Shown here one piece after another: positions 27,922 to 36,719 of a DNA stretch of 64,000 nucleotides (positions are counted from its first letter, which is position 1; the number at the start of each line of letters is the position of its first letter). Origin of the DNA: Methanocaldococcus lauensis (lineage in GTDB: Archaea > AGJL01 > Methanococci > Methanococcales > Methanocaldococcaceae); assembly GCA_902827205.1 (NCBI GenBank), contig LR792634.1, forward strand, positions 1 to 64,000. The letters run 5' to 3'. The notes under the pieces are model-generated. The model had not been told where the DNA came from. It did not search any database and saw only the letters and a list, made by a program, of their open reading frames with translations. The position numbers were made by a program, and so were the translations under genes.

Positions 27922-28012
27922 ATCAAAATTAAATAAGAGAAAGTTATTAGCAATATTTGTAGCCATAGTTATGATGCTTTCTATAATTCCTGTATTCCTA
28001 ATAGGGCTTTAA
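27908..28012 (+). CDS. 34-aa single-pass membrane peptide
   Basis: The frame from ATG 27908 encodes a strongly basic N-terminus (KKSKSKLNKRK) followed by one hydrophobic helix (LLAIFVAIVMMLSIIPVFLIGL). It overlaps the CYTH gene by 14 bases and has its own GGGGAG site about 4 bases upstream, a typical coupled arrangement. Positive-inside charge implies a cytoplasmic N-terminus. Too short for homology judgement; function unknown. Confidence 0.6.
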   Translation: MKKSKSKLNKRKLLAIFVAIVMMLSIIPVFLIGL

Positions 28013-28149
28013 AACAGCTTTAAAACATCAAGAAATATAATTAAGATTTTGCTTATTAGTTAAAATCAGAAAATAAAAATTCAAGAGATTAATAATTATC
28101 ACTAACTTTTATTAATTAGAAATATTAATATCGATATTAAAAAAATTAA

Positions 28150-28635
28150 TCACTTAAAATAACTTTTGATTCTTCCTACTAATTCTCTCAAATCATTTAT
28201 ATTAGATGCCCGAATATCCTTTTTTTGGGGAAATTTTAAAATAATTTCATCAAATATATTTGTATTTTGTGGTTTTTTCATCATATAATAGTATTTTGCT
28301 ATGCAGTTAATTCTCGCAGTAATTAGTTCGCTTAAATATGTTAAACACATTTCTTCAGTAACAAGACCCATATAGTTGTTTTTATCATCGTGTTTTAATA
28401 GAGATATTCCTACTAAAACTTCAATTATATCAAATTTAACGAGTTCCTTAGAATTCTGTTGCTTCTTTTTTAACTCATATAAATAAATTGCTAAATCTCT
28501 AATAGAGTCCCAAGGTAAATTTAAATTAACCTTATCTAAATCTTCTTTTTTTAATTTCCATAAAGGAACTTCCTTATCATCTAACAATACTGGATATTCT
28601 AAGCAAAATTGATATAGCATTTCATAAACATCCAT
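28150..28635 (-). CDS. Unknown helical protein
   Basis: 161 aa, soluble, mostly helical, no family recognised. Notable stretches are LPWDSIRDLAIYLYELKKKQQ and LVTEEMCLTYLSELITARINCIAKYYYMMKKP, and a C-terminal helix DLRELVGRIKSYFK. ATG 28635 has GTGA five bases upstream; a GTG at 28644 lies inside that site. It lies 29 bases downstream of trpG on the same strand. The alternation of helices recalls GINS or DUF-type scaffold proteins, but I cannot assign it. Confidence 0.7.
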   Translation of the reverse strand: MDVYEMLYQFCLEYPVLLDDKEVPLWKLKKEDLDKVNLNLPWDSIRDLAIYLYELKKKQQNSKELVKFDIIEVLVGISLLKHDDKNNYMGLVTEEMCLTYLSELITARINCIAKYYYMMKKPQNTNIFDEIILKFPQKKDIRASNINDLRELVGRIKSYFK

Positions 28636-28664
28636 ATTTTTCACTTAGTTTATTTTATTTTTGT

Positions 28665-29258
28665 TTAATATTCATTTTCTATAAAGTTCTTAATAAGTTT
28701 TAAACCTAAATCTGGAAATTTCAATTTGTCAGACTCTGTCAATATACTCTCAGGATGAAATTGAACTCCTTCAATTGGCAACTTTTTATGTCTAACTCCC
28801 ATAATATAGTTATCATCCAAACTTTTAGCAGTTATTTTTAACTCTTTTGGCACTTCTTTTGCTATTAATGAATGATATCTCCCCCCATAAAAAGGATTTG
28901 GTATATCTTTAAAAATACCTTCGCCATCATGTTTTATTAAACTTGCTTTTCCGTGCATGACTCTATTTGCCCTATCAACAACCCCTCCAAAAGCCTCAAC
29001 AATACATTGATGCCCTAAACAAACTCCTAATATTGGAACATCAACCTCTTGAATTATTTTTATACAGTTTCCAGCGTCTTTTGGAGTTTTTGGACCAGGA
29101 CTTATAATTATTCTATCTGGATTTATTTTGTTAATTTCCTCTAAGGTTATTTTATTATCTACTAACTTAACTTTATGCCCCAAAGTTCCTACATATTGAA
29201 CTAAGTTCCAAACAAAGGAATCAATATTATCAATGATTAAAACTCTCTTAACTTCCAT
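28665..29258 (-). CDS. trpG: Anthranilate synthase component II (glutamine amidotransferase)
   Basis: A 197-aa GATase1 that supplies ammonia to TrpE. The triad is visible: nucleophile in GVCLGHQCIVEAFGG near residue 80, and His/Glu in GVQFHPESIL near 170. Oxyanion region ISPGPKTPKDAG is intact. ATG 29258 is preceded by GGAGGT at a rather long 9 bases; a TTG at 29267 directly abuts that site and is less likely. trpE is not in the window; trpD lies about 3.6 kb away on the same strand. Confidence 0.93.
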   Translation of the reverse strand: MEVKRVLIIDNIDSFVWNLVQYVGTLGHKVKLVDNKITLEEINKINPDRIIISPGPKTPKDAGNCIKIIQEVDVPILGVCLGHQCIVEAFGGVVDRANRVMHGKASLIKHDGEGIFKDIPNPFYGGRYHSLIAKEVPKELKITAKSLDDNYIMGVRHKKLPIEGVQFHPESILTESDKLKFPDLGLKLIKNFIENEY

Positions 29259-29422
29259 TCTCTTCAAACCTCCTTAATAATTAATATGTTAACAAAATTA
29301 AAAATAATAAACTCAATAAAGATTAAATTTAAAAATAAGGAGATTTTTTATTTATAATTAACTACAACCTACAATCTAATTATACTTTATCTTATAACTT
29401 ATAATTTTTTAATCAATTACCA

Positions 29423-31120
29423 TTACATCCTACCAGGACAATTTATTCCTAACAACATTAATCCAGTTTCCAATACATTTTTAGTACTTTTGACTAACGA
29501 CAATCTTGATTTTTTGATATTTTCATCTTTAGCCATTAAAATTGGACAATTTGCATAAAATCTATTGAATGTTTTGGCAAGTTCTAACAAGTAATTAGCT
29601 AAGATATGCACTTTTCTATTCTCAGCACTTTCTTTAATAATATCTTTAAACTCATTTAACATTTTAATTAAACTTTTTTCTTCGTTAGTTAATTCATAAT
29701 CAAATATTGCCTCATCTTTAATGTTCTTATTTTCTGCCTCTTCCAAAATTCTGCAACATCTTGCGTGGGCATACTGTATAAATGGACATCCTACTTTTTC
29801 AAAATCTAACGCCTCATCCCATTTAAATATCATTGACTTTTCTGGAGAAATTCTTGCAATGTTATATCTAACTGCCCCCAATCCAATATCATAAGCTATT
29901 TTTTCATCTACTCCTCTTTTTTTACACTCTTCCTTAGCTCTCTTTATAGCCTCCTCTAACAACTCATCAGCACTAATAAATCTACCTTTTCTTGTACTCA
30001 TTGAACCTTCTGGGAGAGAGATAAATTCATAAAATATAACTTCTGGAACTTTACTACCTAACAATTTTAATGCTGCTTTAACCATTTCAGCAGTTAATTT
30101 GTGATCAGCTCCCAATACATCTATTCCAATGTCACACTTTGATAGTTTATCCAAATGATAAGCAATATCTCTCGTTGAATACAAACTTGTTCCATTAGCC
30201 CTTGCTAAAACCATTTTCTTTTTAATGCCAAAATCTGATAAATCAAGCATATAGGTATCTTCTTTAATTACCTTACCAGTCTCTATTAACCTTTTTATAA
30301 CATCTTTAACCATTCCATTTCTTACATAAGAGCTTTCCCAAACAAATGTATCATGCTTAATATTTAAATTTTTTAATGTCTCTTTTATTCCATCCAATGC
30401 ATAATTAACTGCAAATTCAAATTTTTTGGCAATTTCATTATCTTCATTCCTCTCCAAAGCATTTTCATATTCTCTCATTAATTCGAGGATTTTTTCCTCT
30501 TCCTCTGGATGTTCTTCCAAATACTTATTAATTTTTACATAAGTTTCAGCAATTGCATTATCTTTCTTCTTATTTTCATCTAAACCAAACAACTCTATAC
30601 CATAAACAACCAACGCCATCTGCCTACCCATATCATTTACATAGTAGTGAGTTTCAACATCATAACCATAAAACTCCAATATTCTTTTTAAACAATCTCC
30701 AATAATAGCATTTCTCAAATGTCCAATATGTAAAGGTCCGTTAGGATTTGCAGAAGTATGTTCTAAAATAATTTTTATTCCCTTTTTGTCTCCTCTTCCA
30801 TAATTATGTCCTTCTTTATTAATCTCCTCTGTTAAATCTTTACCTAATTTATTATAATCAATATAGAAGTTTATGTATCCATTAACTACCTTTATTTCTT
30901 TAACACCCTCAATATTCATACTTTTTAACTTATTTCTTATACTTTCGGCAATCTCTTTTGGACTTTTCTTTAATTCTTTAGCCAATTTAAAGCAAATATT
31001 AACAGAATAATCCCCTAATTCTAAATTTGGAGGTTCATCTAATTTTATATCTATTTCTTTTTTTAATTCTTCACTAATTACTTTTTTTAATGCATTTATA
31101 ATATTACTTTTAACATCCAT
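29423..31120 (-). CDS. argS: Arginyl-tRNA synthetase
   Basis: A 565-aa class I synthetase. Order of parts: Arg-specific N-terminal domain (residues 1-100), Rossmann catalytic core with HTSANPNGPLHIGHLRNAI (HIGH motif, near 115-133), a KMSKS equivalent written MSTRKGRFIS near 385, as is common in ArgRS, and an all-helical anticodon-binding domain ending LMLLGINCPGRM, the conserved C-terminus. It diverges from tRNA-Ala across a 122-base gap. Confidence 0.97.
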   Translation of the reverse strand: MDVKSNIINALKKVISEELKKEIDIKLDEPPNLELGDYSVNICFKLAKELKKSPKEIAESIRNKLKSMNIEGVKEIKVVNGYINFYIDYNKLGKDLTEEINKEGHNYGRGDKKGIKIILEHTSANPNGPLHIGHLRNAIIGDCLKRILEFYGYDVETHYYVNDMGRQMALVVYGIELFGLDENKKKDNAIAETYVKINKYLEEHPEEEEKILELMREYENALERNEDNEIAKKFEFAVNYALDGIKETLKNLNIKHDTFVWESSYVRNGMVKDVIKRLIETGKVIKEDTYMLDLSDFGIKKKMVLARANGTSLYSTRDIAYHLDKLSKCDIGIDVLGADHKLTAEMVKAALKLLGSKVPEVIFYEFISLPEGSMSTRKGRFISADELLEEAIKRAKEECKKRGVDEKIAYDIGLGAVRYNIARISPEKSMIFKWDEALDFEKVGCPFIQYAHARCCRILEEAENKNIKDEAIFDYELTNEEKSLIKMLNEFKDIIKESAENRKVHILANYLLELAKTFNRFYANCPILMAKDENIKKSRLSLVKSTKNVLETGLMLLGINCPGRM

Positions 31121-31193
31121 ATTCTTCCCTCTTCTTATTTATTATCAATTAAAATTCATCAATTTAAATCCTAAATTAATTTAATTTATTGAC

Positions 31194-31209
31194 AGAAAAT
31201 TTTATATAT
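31194..31209 (+). promoter_or_regulatory. Promoter of tRNA-Ala
   Basis: GAAAATTTTATATATG combines a BRE-like purine run with TTTATATAT about 35-45 bases before the tRNA 5' end. It closely resembles the ATP synthase operon promoter block at 41601-41614 (AAAATTTTATATAC). Confidence 0.65.
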
Positions 31210-31242
31210 GATTATGCAATATAAAAACTCTCGGTGTTGTGT

Positions 31243-31319
31243 GGGCTGGTAGCTCAGACTGGGAGAGCGCCGCATTGGCTGTGCGGAGGCCGCGGGTTCA
31301 AATCCCGCCCAGTCCACCA
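31243..31319 (+). tRNA. tRNA-Ala (GGC), CCA encoded
   Basis: Cloverleaf with acceptor GGGCTGG/CCAGTCC that carries the G3-U70 wobble pair, the alanine identity element. Anticodon stem CCGCA/TGCGG encloses TTGGCTG, anticodon GGC. The T-arm is GCGGGTTCAAATCCCGC, discriminator A, CCA at 31317-31319. It lies between argS and the convergent thiDN gene, on the strand opposite to both. Confidence 0.95.
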
Positions 31320-31330
31320 TTTTTTAAATT

Positions 31331-32602
31331 CTATTTTTCTTTTATTGAGTTATATATTTTTTGAATAAATTCAACTTTTTTAACTACATCTATTGAAGTT
31401 TTACCTAATACTCTTATCATTGGCTCTTTTCCTAAACCTCCTTTGTCGTAAATAATATCTGGAACTTTACCAATTTTTTTACATGCTATTGTAGTTCCCC
31501 ACTCCATTGTTGAAACATTTGGAGGCTCCTCACTCCTATCAAATGAAGAAATTATAAATTTATCTTTAAATTTCTCTTTTAATATATTTATTAAATCTTC
31601 ATCATATTTTATATTCATACAACTTCTTATTTTAGGATTAAACTTAGATGCAGATAAAATTATCTTTGCAATGTGTTCAGAAGCCCCAAATTCTATATCT
31701 CCTACTACATAAAATCCTCCAAGTTTATTTTTTATAATTCTACCAGTTAGAGATGCTATATCATTAAAATCCTTTGGTAGTGGTAGAGATTCAGCAATAT
31801 TACTCCCAACTTCTGGTATTAAAGTAAAATTAATCTTTTTTAGTAAGTATATAGCATAACTTAAATTCTTTATAACTGTCTCTTTATTGATATAAGTAGG
31901 ATTAGAATTATATCCATATTTTGTTTTTTTAGCATATATAATTGAGGAGAGTATAAAATTCTTTGCCTCTTTAATGGCATCTTCCAATTTATAACCTTTT
32001 GATAAAAATGCTGTTATGGCTGTAGAATAAACGCATCCAGTTCCATGAACTTCCTTATTTATTTTAAATCCTTTAAATATCTTTATAGTTATAGAGTTTC
32101 TTTTTAAAATATCATCAATTCCTGTAATTAGGATATATAAATCTTTTTTAAGATTGTAATTTTTATTTTTTACAAATTCCATAATTTTATTATACTCTTC
32201 TCTATTTGGAGTTATTAAGTAAGATTTATTAAAGAGTTCAATATACTTCTCCATTAATTTTTCATCAACAAAATTATATTTAGTTGTAGATGCAAGAACA
32301 GGATCGCAGATAACTTTTAAATCGTATTTATCAATATATTTCAGTAAAATATCTATACTCTGAGAAGTTAAAACTCCAGTTTTCACATACTCTATTTCAA
32401 ATTCTTCAAACACTGATTTAAATTGATTTTTTATATCTTCTTTTGGTAAGTCATATTTTTCATAAACCTCTTTATTTGTTTGAGGAATTATTGAAGTAAT
32501 TATAGATGGACAATAAACTCCTAATGTGTGAGCTGTTTTTATATCCGCTGAAATTCCTGCTCCACCAGTAGGATCATAGCCCCCAACAGATAATATTACC
32601 AT
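31331..32602 (-). CDS. thiDN: Bifunctional HMP-phosphate kinase / thiamine-phosphate synthase
   Basis: 423 aa in two domains. Residues 1-240 form a ribokinase-fold ThiD (GGYDPTGGAGISADIKT at the start, HGTGCVYSTAITAFLSKGY anion-hole/catalytic loop near 195). Residues about 245-423 form ThiN (NIAESLPLPKDFNDIASLTGRII, GASEHIAKIILSASKFNP), the archaeal thiamine-phosphate synthase that replaces ThiE. Phosphorylation and coupling are therefore done by one polypeptide. ATG 32602 is 5 bases from GGTGG; upstream TTG/GTG codons lie in or before that site. Confidence 0.93.
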   Translation of the reverse strand: MVILSVGGYDPTGGAGISADIKTAHTLGVYCPSIITSIIPQTNKEVYEKYDLPKEDIKNQFKSVFEEFEIEYVKTGVLTSQSIDILLKYIDKYDLKVICDPVLASTTKYNFVDEKLMEKYIELFNKSYLITPNREEYNKIMEFVKNKNYNLKKDLYILITGIDDILKRNSITIKIFKGFKINKEVHGTGCVYSTAITAFLSKGYKLEDAIKEAKNFILSSIIYAKKTKYGYNSNPTYINKETVIKNLSYAIYLLKKINFTLIPEVGSNIAESLPLPKDFNDIASLTGRIIKNKLGGFYVVGDIEFGASEHIAKIILSASKFNPKIRSCMNIKYDEDLINILKEKFKDKFIISSFDRSEEPPNVSTMEWGTTIACKKIGKVPDIIYDKGGLGKEPMIRVLGKTSIDVVKKVEFIQKIYNSIKEK

Positions 32603-32615
32603 TAAACCCACCAAG

Positions 32616-32864
32616 TTATAAAGATTTTACATTGATTTCTCTTAAACATTTCATAATTCTATTTATATTTTTTTCTAAAAAATTAATTTTTTCCAAATCT
32701 TCTTTAATATCTTCTTCTTTAATTTCTCCACTGGATATTTTATTTTTAAGTTCATCAGTAGTTTTTACACCATATTTTTTCAAAATTTCATTTAATTCAT
32801 TTTCAAGTTCATTTAACTCTTCTAAAAACACTTTTTTCATAGATTTTATTATTAATTTTTCCAT
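32616..32864 (-). CDS. Small coiled-coil protein
   Basis: 82 aa, nearly all helix, with heptad-like leucines (FLEELNELENELNEILKKYG, then DLEKINFLEKNINRIMKCLREI). No family recognised. It sits between trpD and thiDN with gaps of 2 and 13 bases, so it belongs to that transcript. An M. jannaschii counterpart occupies the same place (MJ0235, from memory), which argues that it is a real gene. Confidence 0.75.
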   Translation of the reverse strand: MEKLIIKSMKKVFLEELNELENELNEILKKYGVKTTDELKNKISSGEIKEEDIKEDLEKINFLEKNINRIMKCLREINVKSL

Positions 32865-32866
32865 AA

Positions 32867-33880
32867 TTATCCCTCACTATAGAATTCTATTAAATCTTCT
32901 AATTTTTTCAAAGCCTTTCCAGAGTCAATTGATTTTTCTGCCAACTTTATACCTTCCTCAACATCTTTAGCAACCTCAGAGATATATAAAGCAAATGCAG
33001 AATTTAATACAACAATGTCTCTTTTAGCCTCAGTTTCTTCCCCTTCCAAAATATTTCTAATTATTTTAGCATTCTCTTTAGCGTCTCCTCCTTTAATATC
33101 ATTTAATTTAGCTCTTTTTATACCAAAATCTTCTGGTTCTATATAATAACTTCTTACCTCTCCATTCTTTAATTCAGATATTTTTGTTCTCCCTACAGTT
33201 GTAATTTCATCCATTCCACTACCATGAACAACTAACGCCCCTTTTAACCCCAAATTTTTTAAAACATAAGATAATTTTTCAGTTAAATTTTCATCATAAA
33301 CTCCCATTAATTGATAATTTGCATTTGCTGGATTGGTTAAAGGCCCTAAAATATTAAAGACAGTTCTAATTCCTAACTCTCTTCTAACTGGTGTAGCATA
33401 CTTCATTGCTGGATGAAAGTTAGGAGCAAATAAAAACCCTATTCCTATTTTTTCTATTGATTCCTCAACTTTCTCTAATGGAACATTTAAATTAACTCCT
33501 AATGCCTCCAAAACATCTGCACTACCACTTTTACTACTTACAGATTTATTTCCATGTTTAGCCACTGGAACATATGGAGAGACTACAAAAGCTGTGGCTG
33601 TGCTTATATTGAATGTGTTTAAATTATCTCCACCAGTTCCACAAGTATCTAACAACTTAGGAACTTTTGGATTTATCTTTAATGAAAATTCTCTCATAAC
33701 TTTTGCAAAAGATGTTATTTCCTCTATTGTTTCCCCCTTCATTCTTAAAGCTGTTAATAAGGCGGCTATTTGAGTTGGCTTTGCAATTCCTCCCATAATT
33801 TCTTTCATAACTTCTTCTGCTTCATTTTTATCTAAATCTTTAAATTCTACAACTTTTTTTAATACCTCAGTAATAACCAT
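32867..33880 (-). CDS. trpD: Anthranilate phosphoribosyltransferase
   Basis: A 337-aa enzyme joining anthranilate to PRPP in tryptophan synthesis. Signature loops are [16 protein letters not shown] (PRPP-binding, residues about 77-92), [21 protein letters not shown] near 105-125, and [20 protein letters not shown] near 165. ATG 33880 is five bases from GGTGA; in-frame GTGs before it lie within the site. It is separated from trpG by three genes, so the trp genes are scattered in this genome. Confidence 0.95.
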   Translation of the reverse strand: MVITEVLKKVVEFKDLDKNEAEEVMKEIMGGIAKPTQIAALLTALRMKGETIEEITSFAKVMREFSLKINPKVPKLLDTCGTGGDNLNTFNISTATAFVVSPYVPVAKHGNKSVSSKSGSADVLEALGVNLNVPLEKVEESIEKIGIGFLFAPNFHPAMKYATPVRRELGIRTVFNILGPLTNPANANYQLMGVYDENLTEKLSYVLKNLGLKGALVVHGSGMDEITTVGRTKISELKNGEVRSYYIEPEDFGIKRAKLNDIKGGDAKENAKIIRNILEGEETEAKRDIVVLNSAFALYISEVAKDVEEGIKLAEKSIDSGKALKKLEDLIEFYSEG

Positions 33881-33898
33881 TAATATCACCACTCAAAT

Positions 33899-33976
33899 TT
33901 TAGTAAGAAATAATAGAAAGTTAATTAGTTAATTAATAGTATGTATATATCTCCCCTTTTTAGAAGTCTTACTAAA
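33899..33976. promoter_or_regulatory. Divergent trpD/eno promoter with long inverted repeat
   Basis: TTTAGTAAGA (33899-33908) and TCTTACTAAA (33967-33976) are perfect inverted 10-mers. They bracket the TATA-like ATATATACAT of trpD (minus strand, about 33942-33951). The eno TATA box (TTTATATAAAA, about 33987-33998) lies just outside. The arms may be two half-sites for one regulator controlling the divergent pair. Confidence 0.45.
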
Positions 33977-34058
33977 CATTATAAACATTTATATAAAACT
34001 AAGTAGTTAAATACTTATGCTATTTGTTGCTAATAGAAACATTAAAATGGTGATATTT

Positions 34059-35348
34059 TTGTTATACAATGTAGATGAAAGATTTGAAATTAAAGATATC
34101 GTTGCGAGAGAGGTTATTGATTCAAGAGGAAATCCAACAGTTGAGGTGGAAGTAATAACAAAAGGTAAAGGTTACGGTTCAGCTATTGTTCCAAGTGGAG
34201 CTTCAACTGGAACTCACGAGGCTTTAGAGTTGAGAGATAAAGAACAAAGATTTGGAGGAAAAGGAGTATTAATGGCTGTTGAAAATGTTAATTCTATAAT
34301 AAAACCTGAAATAATAGGTTATGATGCAAGAATGCAGAGAGAAATAGATAATATAATGATTGAATTAGATGGAACTCCAAATAAATCAAAGTTAGGGGCT
34401 AATGCCATATTGGCAGTTTCTTTGGCAGTTGCTAAGGCGGCGGCATCAACAGCAAAGATTCCACTGTATAAATACTTAGGAGGATTTAACTCTTTTGTTA
34501 TGCCAGTTCCAATGATGAATGTTATAAATGGAGGAAAACACGCTGGAAATGATTTGGACTTACAAGAGTTTATGATTATGCCTGTTGGAGCCCTATCAAT
34601 ATCTGAAGCTGTAAGAATGGGCTCAGAAGTTTATCATGTATTAAAGAAGGTTATTGAGGAGAAGTATGGTAAAAATGCTATAAATGTTGGTGATGAAGGA
34701 GGTTTTGCTCCTCCATTAAAAACTTCAAGAGAGGCATTAGATTTACTAACTGAAAGTGTTAAAAAAGCTGGTTATGAATGTGGGGAAGATATTGTCTTTG
34801 CTTTAGATGCTGCAGCTTCAGAATTTTATAAAGATGGTTACTACCATGTTGAAGGTAAAAAATTAAGTAGAGAAGAATTATTAGATTATTATAAGGCGTT
34901 AGTTGAAGAATATCCTATTGTTTCAATTGAAGATCCATTCCACGAAGAAGATTTCGAAGGATTTGCAATAATAACTAAAGAATTAGATATTCAAATTGTT
35001 GGAGATGACATATTTGTAACAAATGTTGAAAGGTTAAGAAAAGGTATAGAAATGAGAGCAGGAAACGCCTTACTATTGAAAGTTAATCAGATTGGAACTT
35101 TAAGTGAGGCAATTGATGCGGCAAATTTAGCATTTAGAAATGGTTATGGAGTTATTGTCTCACATAGAAGTGGAGAGACAGAGGATACAACAATATCCGA
35201 TTTAGCAGTGGCATTAAACTCTGGGCAGATAAAAACAGGAGCACCAGCAAGAGGGGAGAGAACAGCAAAATACAACCAGTTAATTAGAATAGAGCAAGAG
35301 TTAGGAATAACAAAATACGCTGGAAAAAACTTTAGATGTCCATTCTAA
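34059..35348 (+). CDS. eno: Enolase
   Basis: A 429-aa phosphopyruvate hydratase of glycolysis/gluconeogenesis. Visible are [15 protein letters not shown], the Mg ligands and catalytic residues in [46 protein letters not shown], the Lys in [14 protein letters not shown] and [18 protein letters not shown]. The frame is open to an ATG at 34017, but the GGTGA site at 34049-34053 points to TTG 34059, giving (M)[13 protein letters not shown], which fits family length. Confidence 0.96.
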   Translation: MLYNVDERFEIKDIVAREVIDSRGNPTVEVEVITKGKGYGSAIVPSGASTGTHEALELRDKEQRFGGKGVLMAVENVNSIIKPEIIGYDARMQREIDNIMIELDGTPNKSKLGANAILAVSLAVAKAAASTAKIPLYKYLGGFNSFVMPVPMMNVINGGKHAGNDLDLQEFMIMPVGALSISEAVRMGSEVYHVLKKVIEEKYGKNAINVGDEGGFAPPLKTSREALDLLTESVKKAGYECGEDIVFALDAAASEFYKDGYYHVEGKKLSREELLDYYKALVEEYPIVSIEDPFHEEDFEGFAIITKELDIQIVGDDIFVTNVERLRKGIEMRAGNALLLKVNQIGTLSEAIDAANLAFRNGYGVIVSHRSGETEDTTISDLAVALNSGQIKTGAPARGERTAKYNQLIRIEQELGITKYAGKNFRCPF

Positions 35349-35350
35349 TT

Positions 35351-35376
35351 TATTTTTGCTTTATTTTTAATTTTTA
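35351..35376 (+). terminator. T-rich terminator after eno
   Basis: Immediately after the eno stop the coding strand runs TATTTTTGCTTTATTTTTAATTTTT, three T5 tracts within 26 bases, without a hairpin. Confidence 0.5.
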
Positions 35377-35444
35377 AAATTATAATTTTTAAGATTAATT
35401 TGTTATTTATTTTTTGATTATTTTTATTTTGTGAAGGTGAAATT

Positions 35445-36695
35445 ATGGACTTAGAAAAGTTAATAAAAATTGGTGAAAAAAATGGCTTTGAGACAGAAGT
35501 TTTTTTTGAAAAATCTTACTATACAGGAGTAGATTTAGATGGAAAGAGTGTAGATAGTTTTCAAACAGAGGTTGATTATGGTATCGGAGTTAGAGTTCTA
35601 AAAGATGGCAAAGTTGGTTTTGCCTATTCTAATAGATTTAATGAAAGTATTGTTTATAGAGCAATGAAAAACTTAGTAGAAGATAGATATACTAAATTTG
35701 CAGAGCCACAAAAGTATAAAGAGCCAAAAGGAATTTATTATAAAGAAATCCTAAATTTAGAGGAGGAAAAACTATTGGAATGTCTTATAACTATGAGGGA
35801 TATTATTTTAGACAATAATGCCACTGTTTTGAGCGGAGGAGTTTCGAAATCAGTAGGTTATGTAAGAATAATAAACTCTAATGGCGTAGATGTTGAATAT
35901 GAAGATACTTATTTTTCAGCATCAATATCAATAATGTATGAAGGAGAAACTTCTTATGAAGGAAAAACAGAGCATAATATTTTCAATGTCGAAGAAATTA
36001 GTTACAAGGCATTAGATTTGGCTAAAAAATCAGCAAATGGAAAAAGTATTTCATACAAAGGAAATATTATTTTATCTCCAAGAGCCTTGCGTGAGTTATT
36101 GGCATATACATTGGTGCCAGCGTTTAGTGCTGAAAATGTTCAGAGAGATAGGAGTATTTTAAAAAATAAAATTGGAGAACAGATTTTTAATGATTGTATA
36201 ACGATAGTTGATGATGGAACTTTGGATTATGGTTTATACTCTTCAAAGTGCGATGATGAAGGAACCAAAACACAAAGAACTGTATTAGTGGAAAACGGAA
36301 TTTTAAAAAATTATCTATATGATATAAAAAGGGCTAATAAAGAAGGAAAGACATCAACAGGAAACGCTTCAAGAGGTTATAGTTCTCTCCCATACATATC
36401 TCCAACGAACTTTATTATTGAGAAAACTAATAACAGTTTAGATGATTTTGATGAATATATTTATATAAATGGAATTATTGGTTCTCATACTTCAAATCCA
36501 ATTACAGGAGATTTTGCCGTTGAGATTCAAAACTCATACTATTACAAAAATGGAGAAATTATTCCACTAAAAAAAGGAATGTTTGGAGGAAATATATTTG
36601 AGATGTTTAAAGATGCTATTCCTTTAAATAATGTAGAACAGAGAGGTAAGTTAATTTCTCCTTCAATAGTTTTCAAAGGAGAAATAGTTAGTTAA
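35445..36695 (+). CDS. TldD/PmbA-family protein
   Basis: 416 aa of the PmbA side of the TldD/TldE family, metalloprotease partners that process small peptides such as microcin B17 and CcdA. Characteristic stretches are VDSFQTEVDYGIGVRVLKDGKVGFAYSN near residue 25-55, the middle YKGNIILSPRALRELLAYTLVPAFSAENVQRDRS, and STGNASRGYSSLPYISPTNFII near 305. The HExxxH zinc motif of TldD is absent, as expected for the TldE/PmbA half. No TldD lies adjacent. Start preceded by GGTGAAATT. Confidence 0.85.
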   Translation: MDLEKLIKIGEKNGFETEVFFEKSYYTGVDLDGKSVDSFQTEVDYGIGVRVLKDGKVGFAYSNRFNESIVYRAMKNLVEDRYTKFAEPQKYKEPKGIYYKEILNLEEEKLLECLITMRDIILDNNATVLSGGVSKSVGYVRIINSNGVDVEYEDTYFSASISIMYEGETSYEGKTEHNIFNVEEISYKALDLAKKSANGKSISYKGNIILSPRALRELLAYTLVPAFSAENVQRDRSILKNKIGEQIFNDCITIVDDGTLDYGLYSSKCDDEGTKTQRTVLVENGILKNYLYDIKRANKEGKTSTGNASRGYSSLPYISPTNFIIEKTNNSLDDFDEYIYINGIIGSHTSNPITGDFAVEIQNSYYYKNGEIIPLKKGMFGGNIFEMFKDAIPLNNVEQRGKLISPSIVFKGEIVS

Positions 36696-36719
36696 TAATT
36701 TTGTTTATTTTATTCTTTT

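Noticed and set aside
34017-34058. 14-codon extension of enolase from ATG 34017
   Set aside because: It precedes the GGTGA site; enolases begin near the TTG at 34059.
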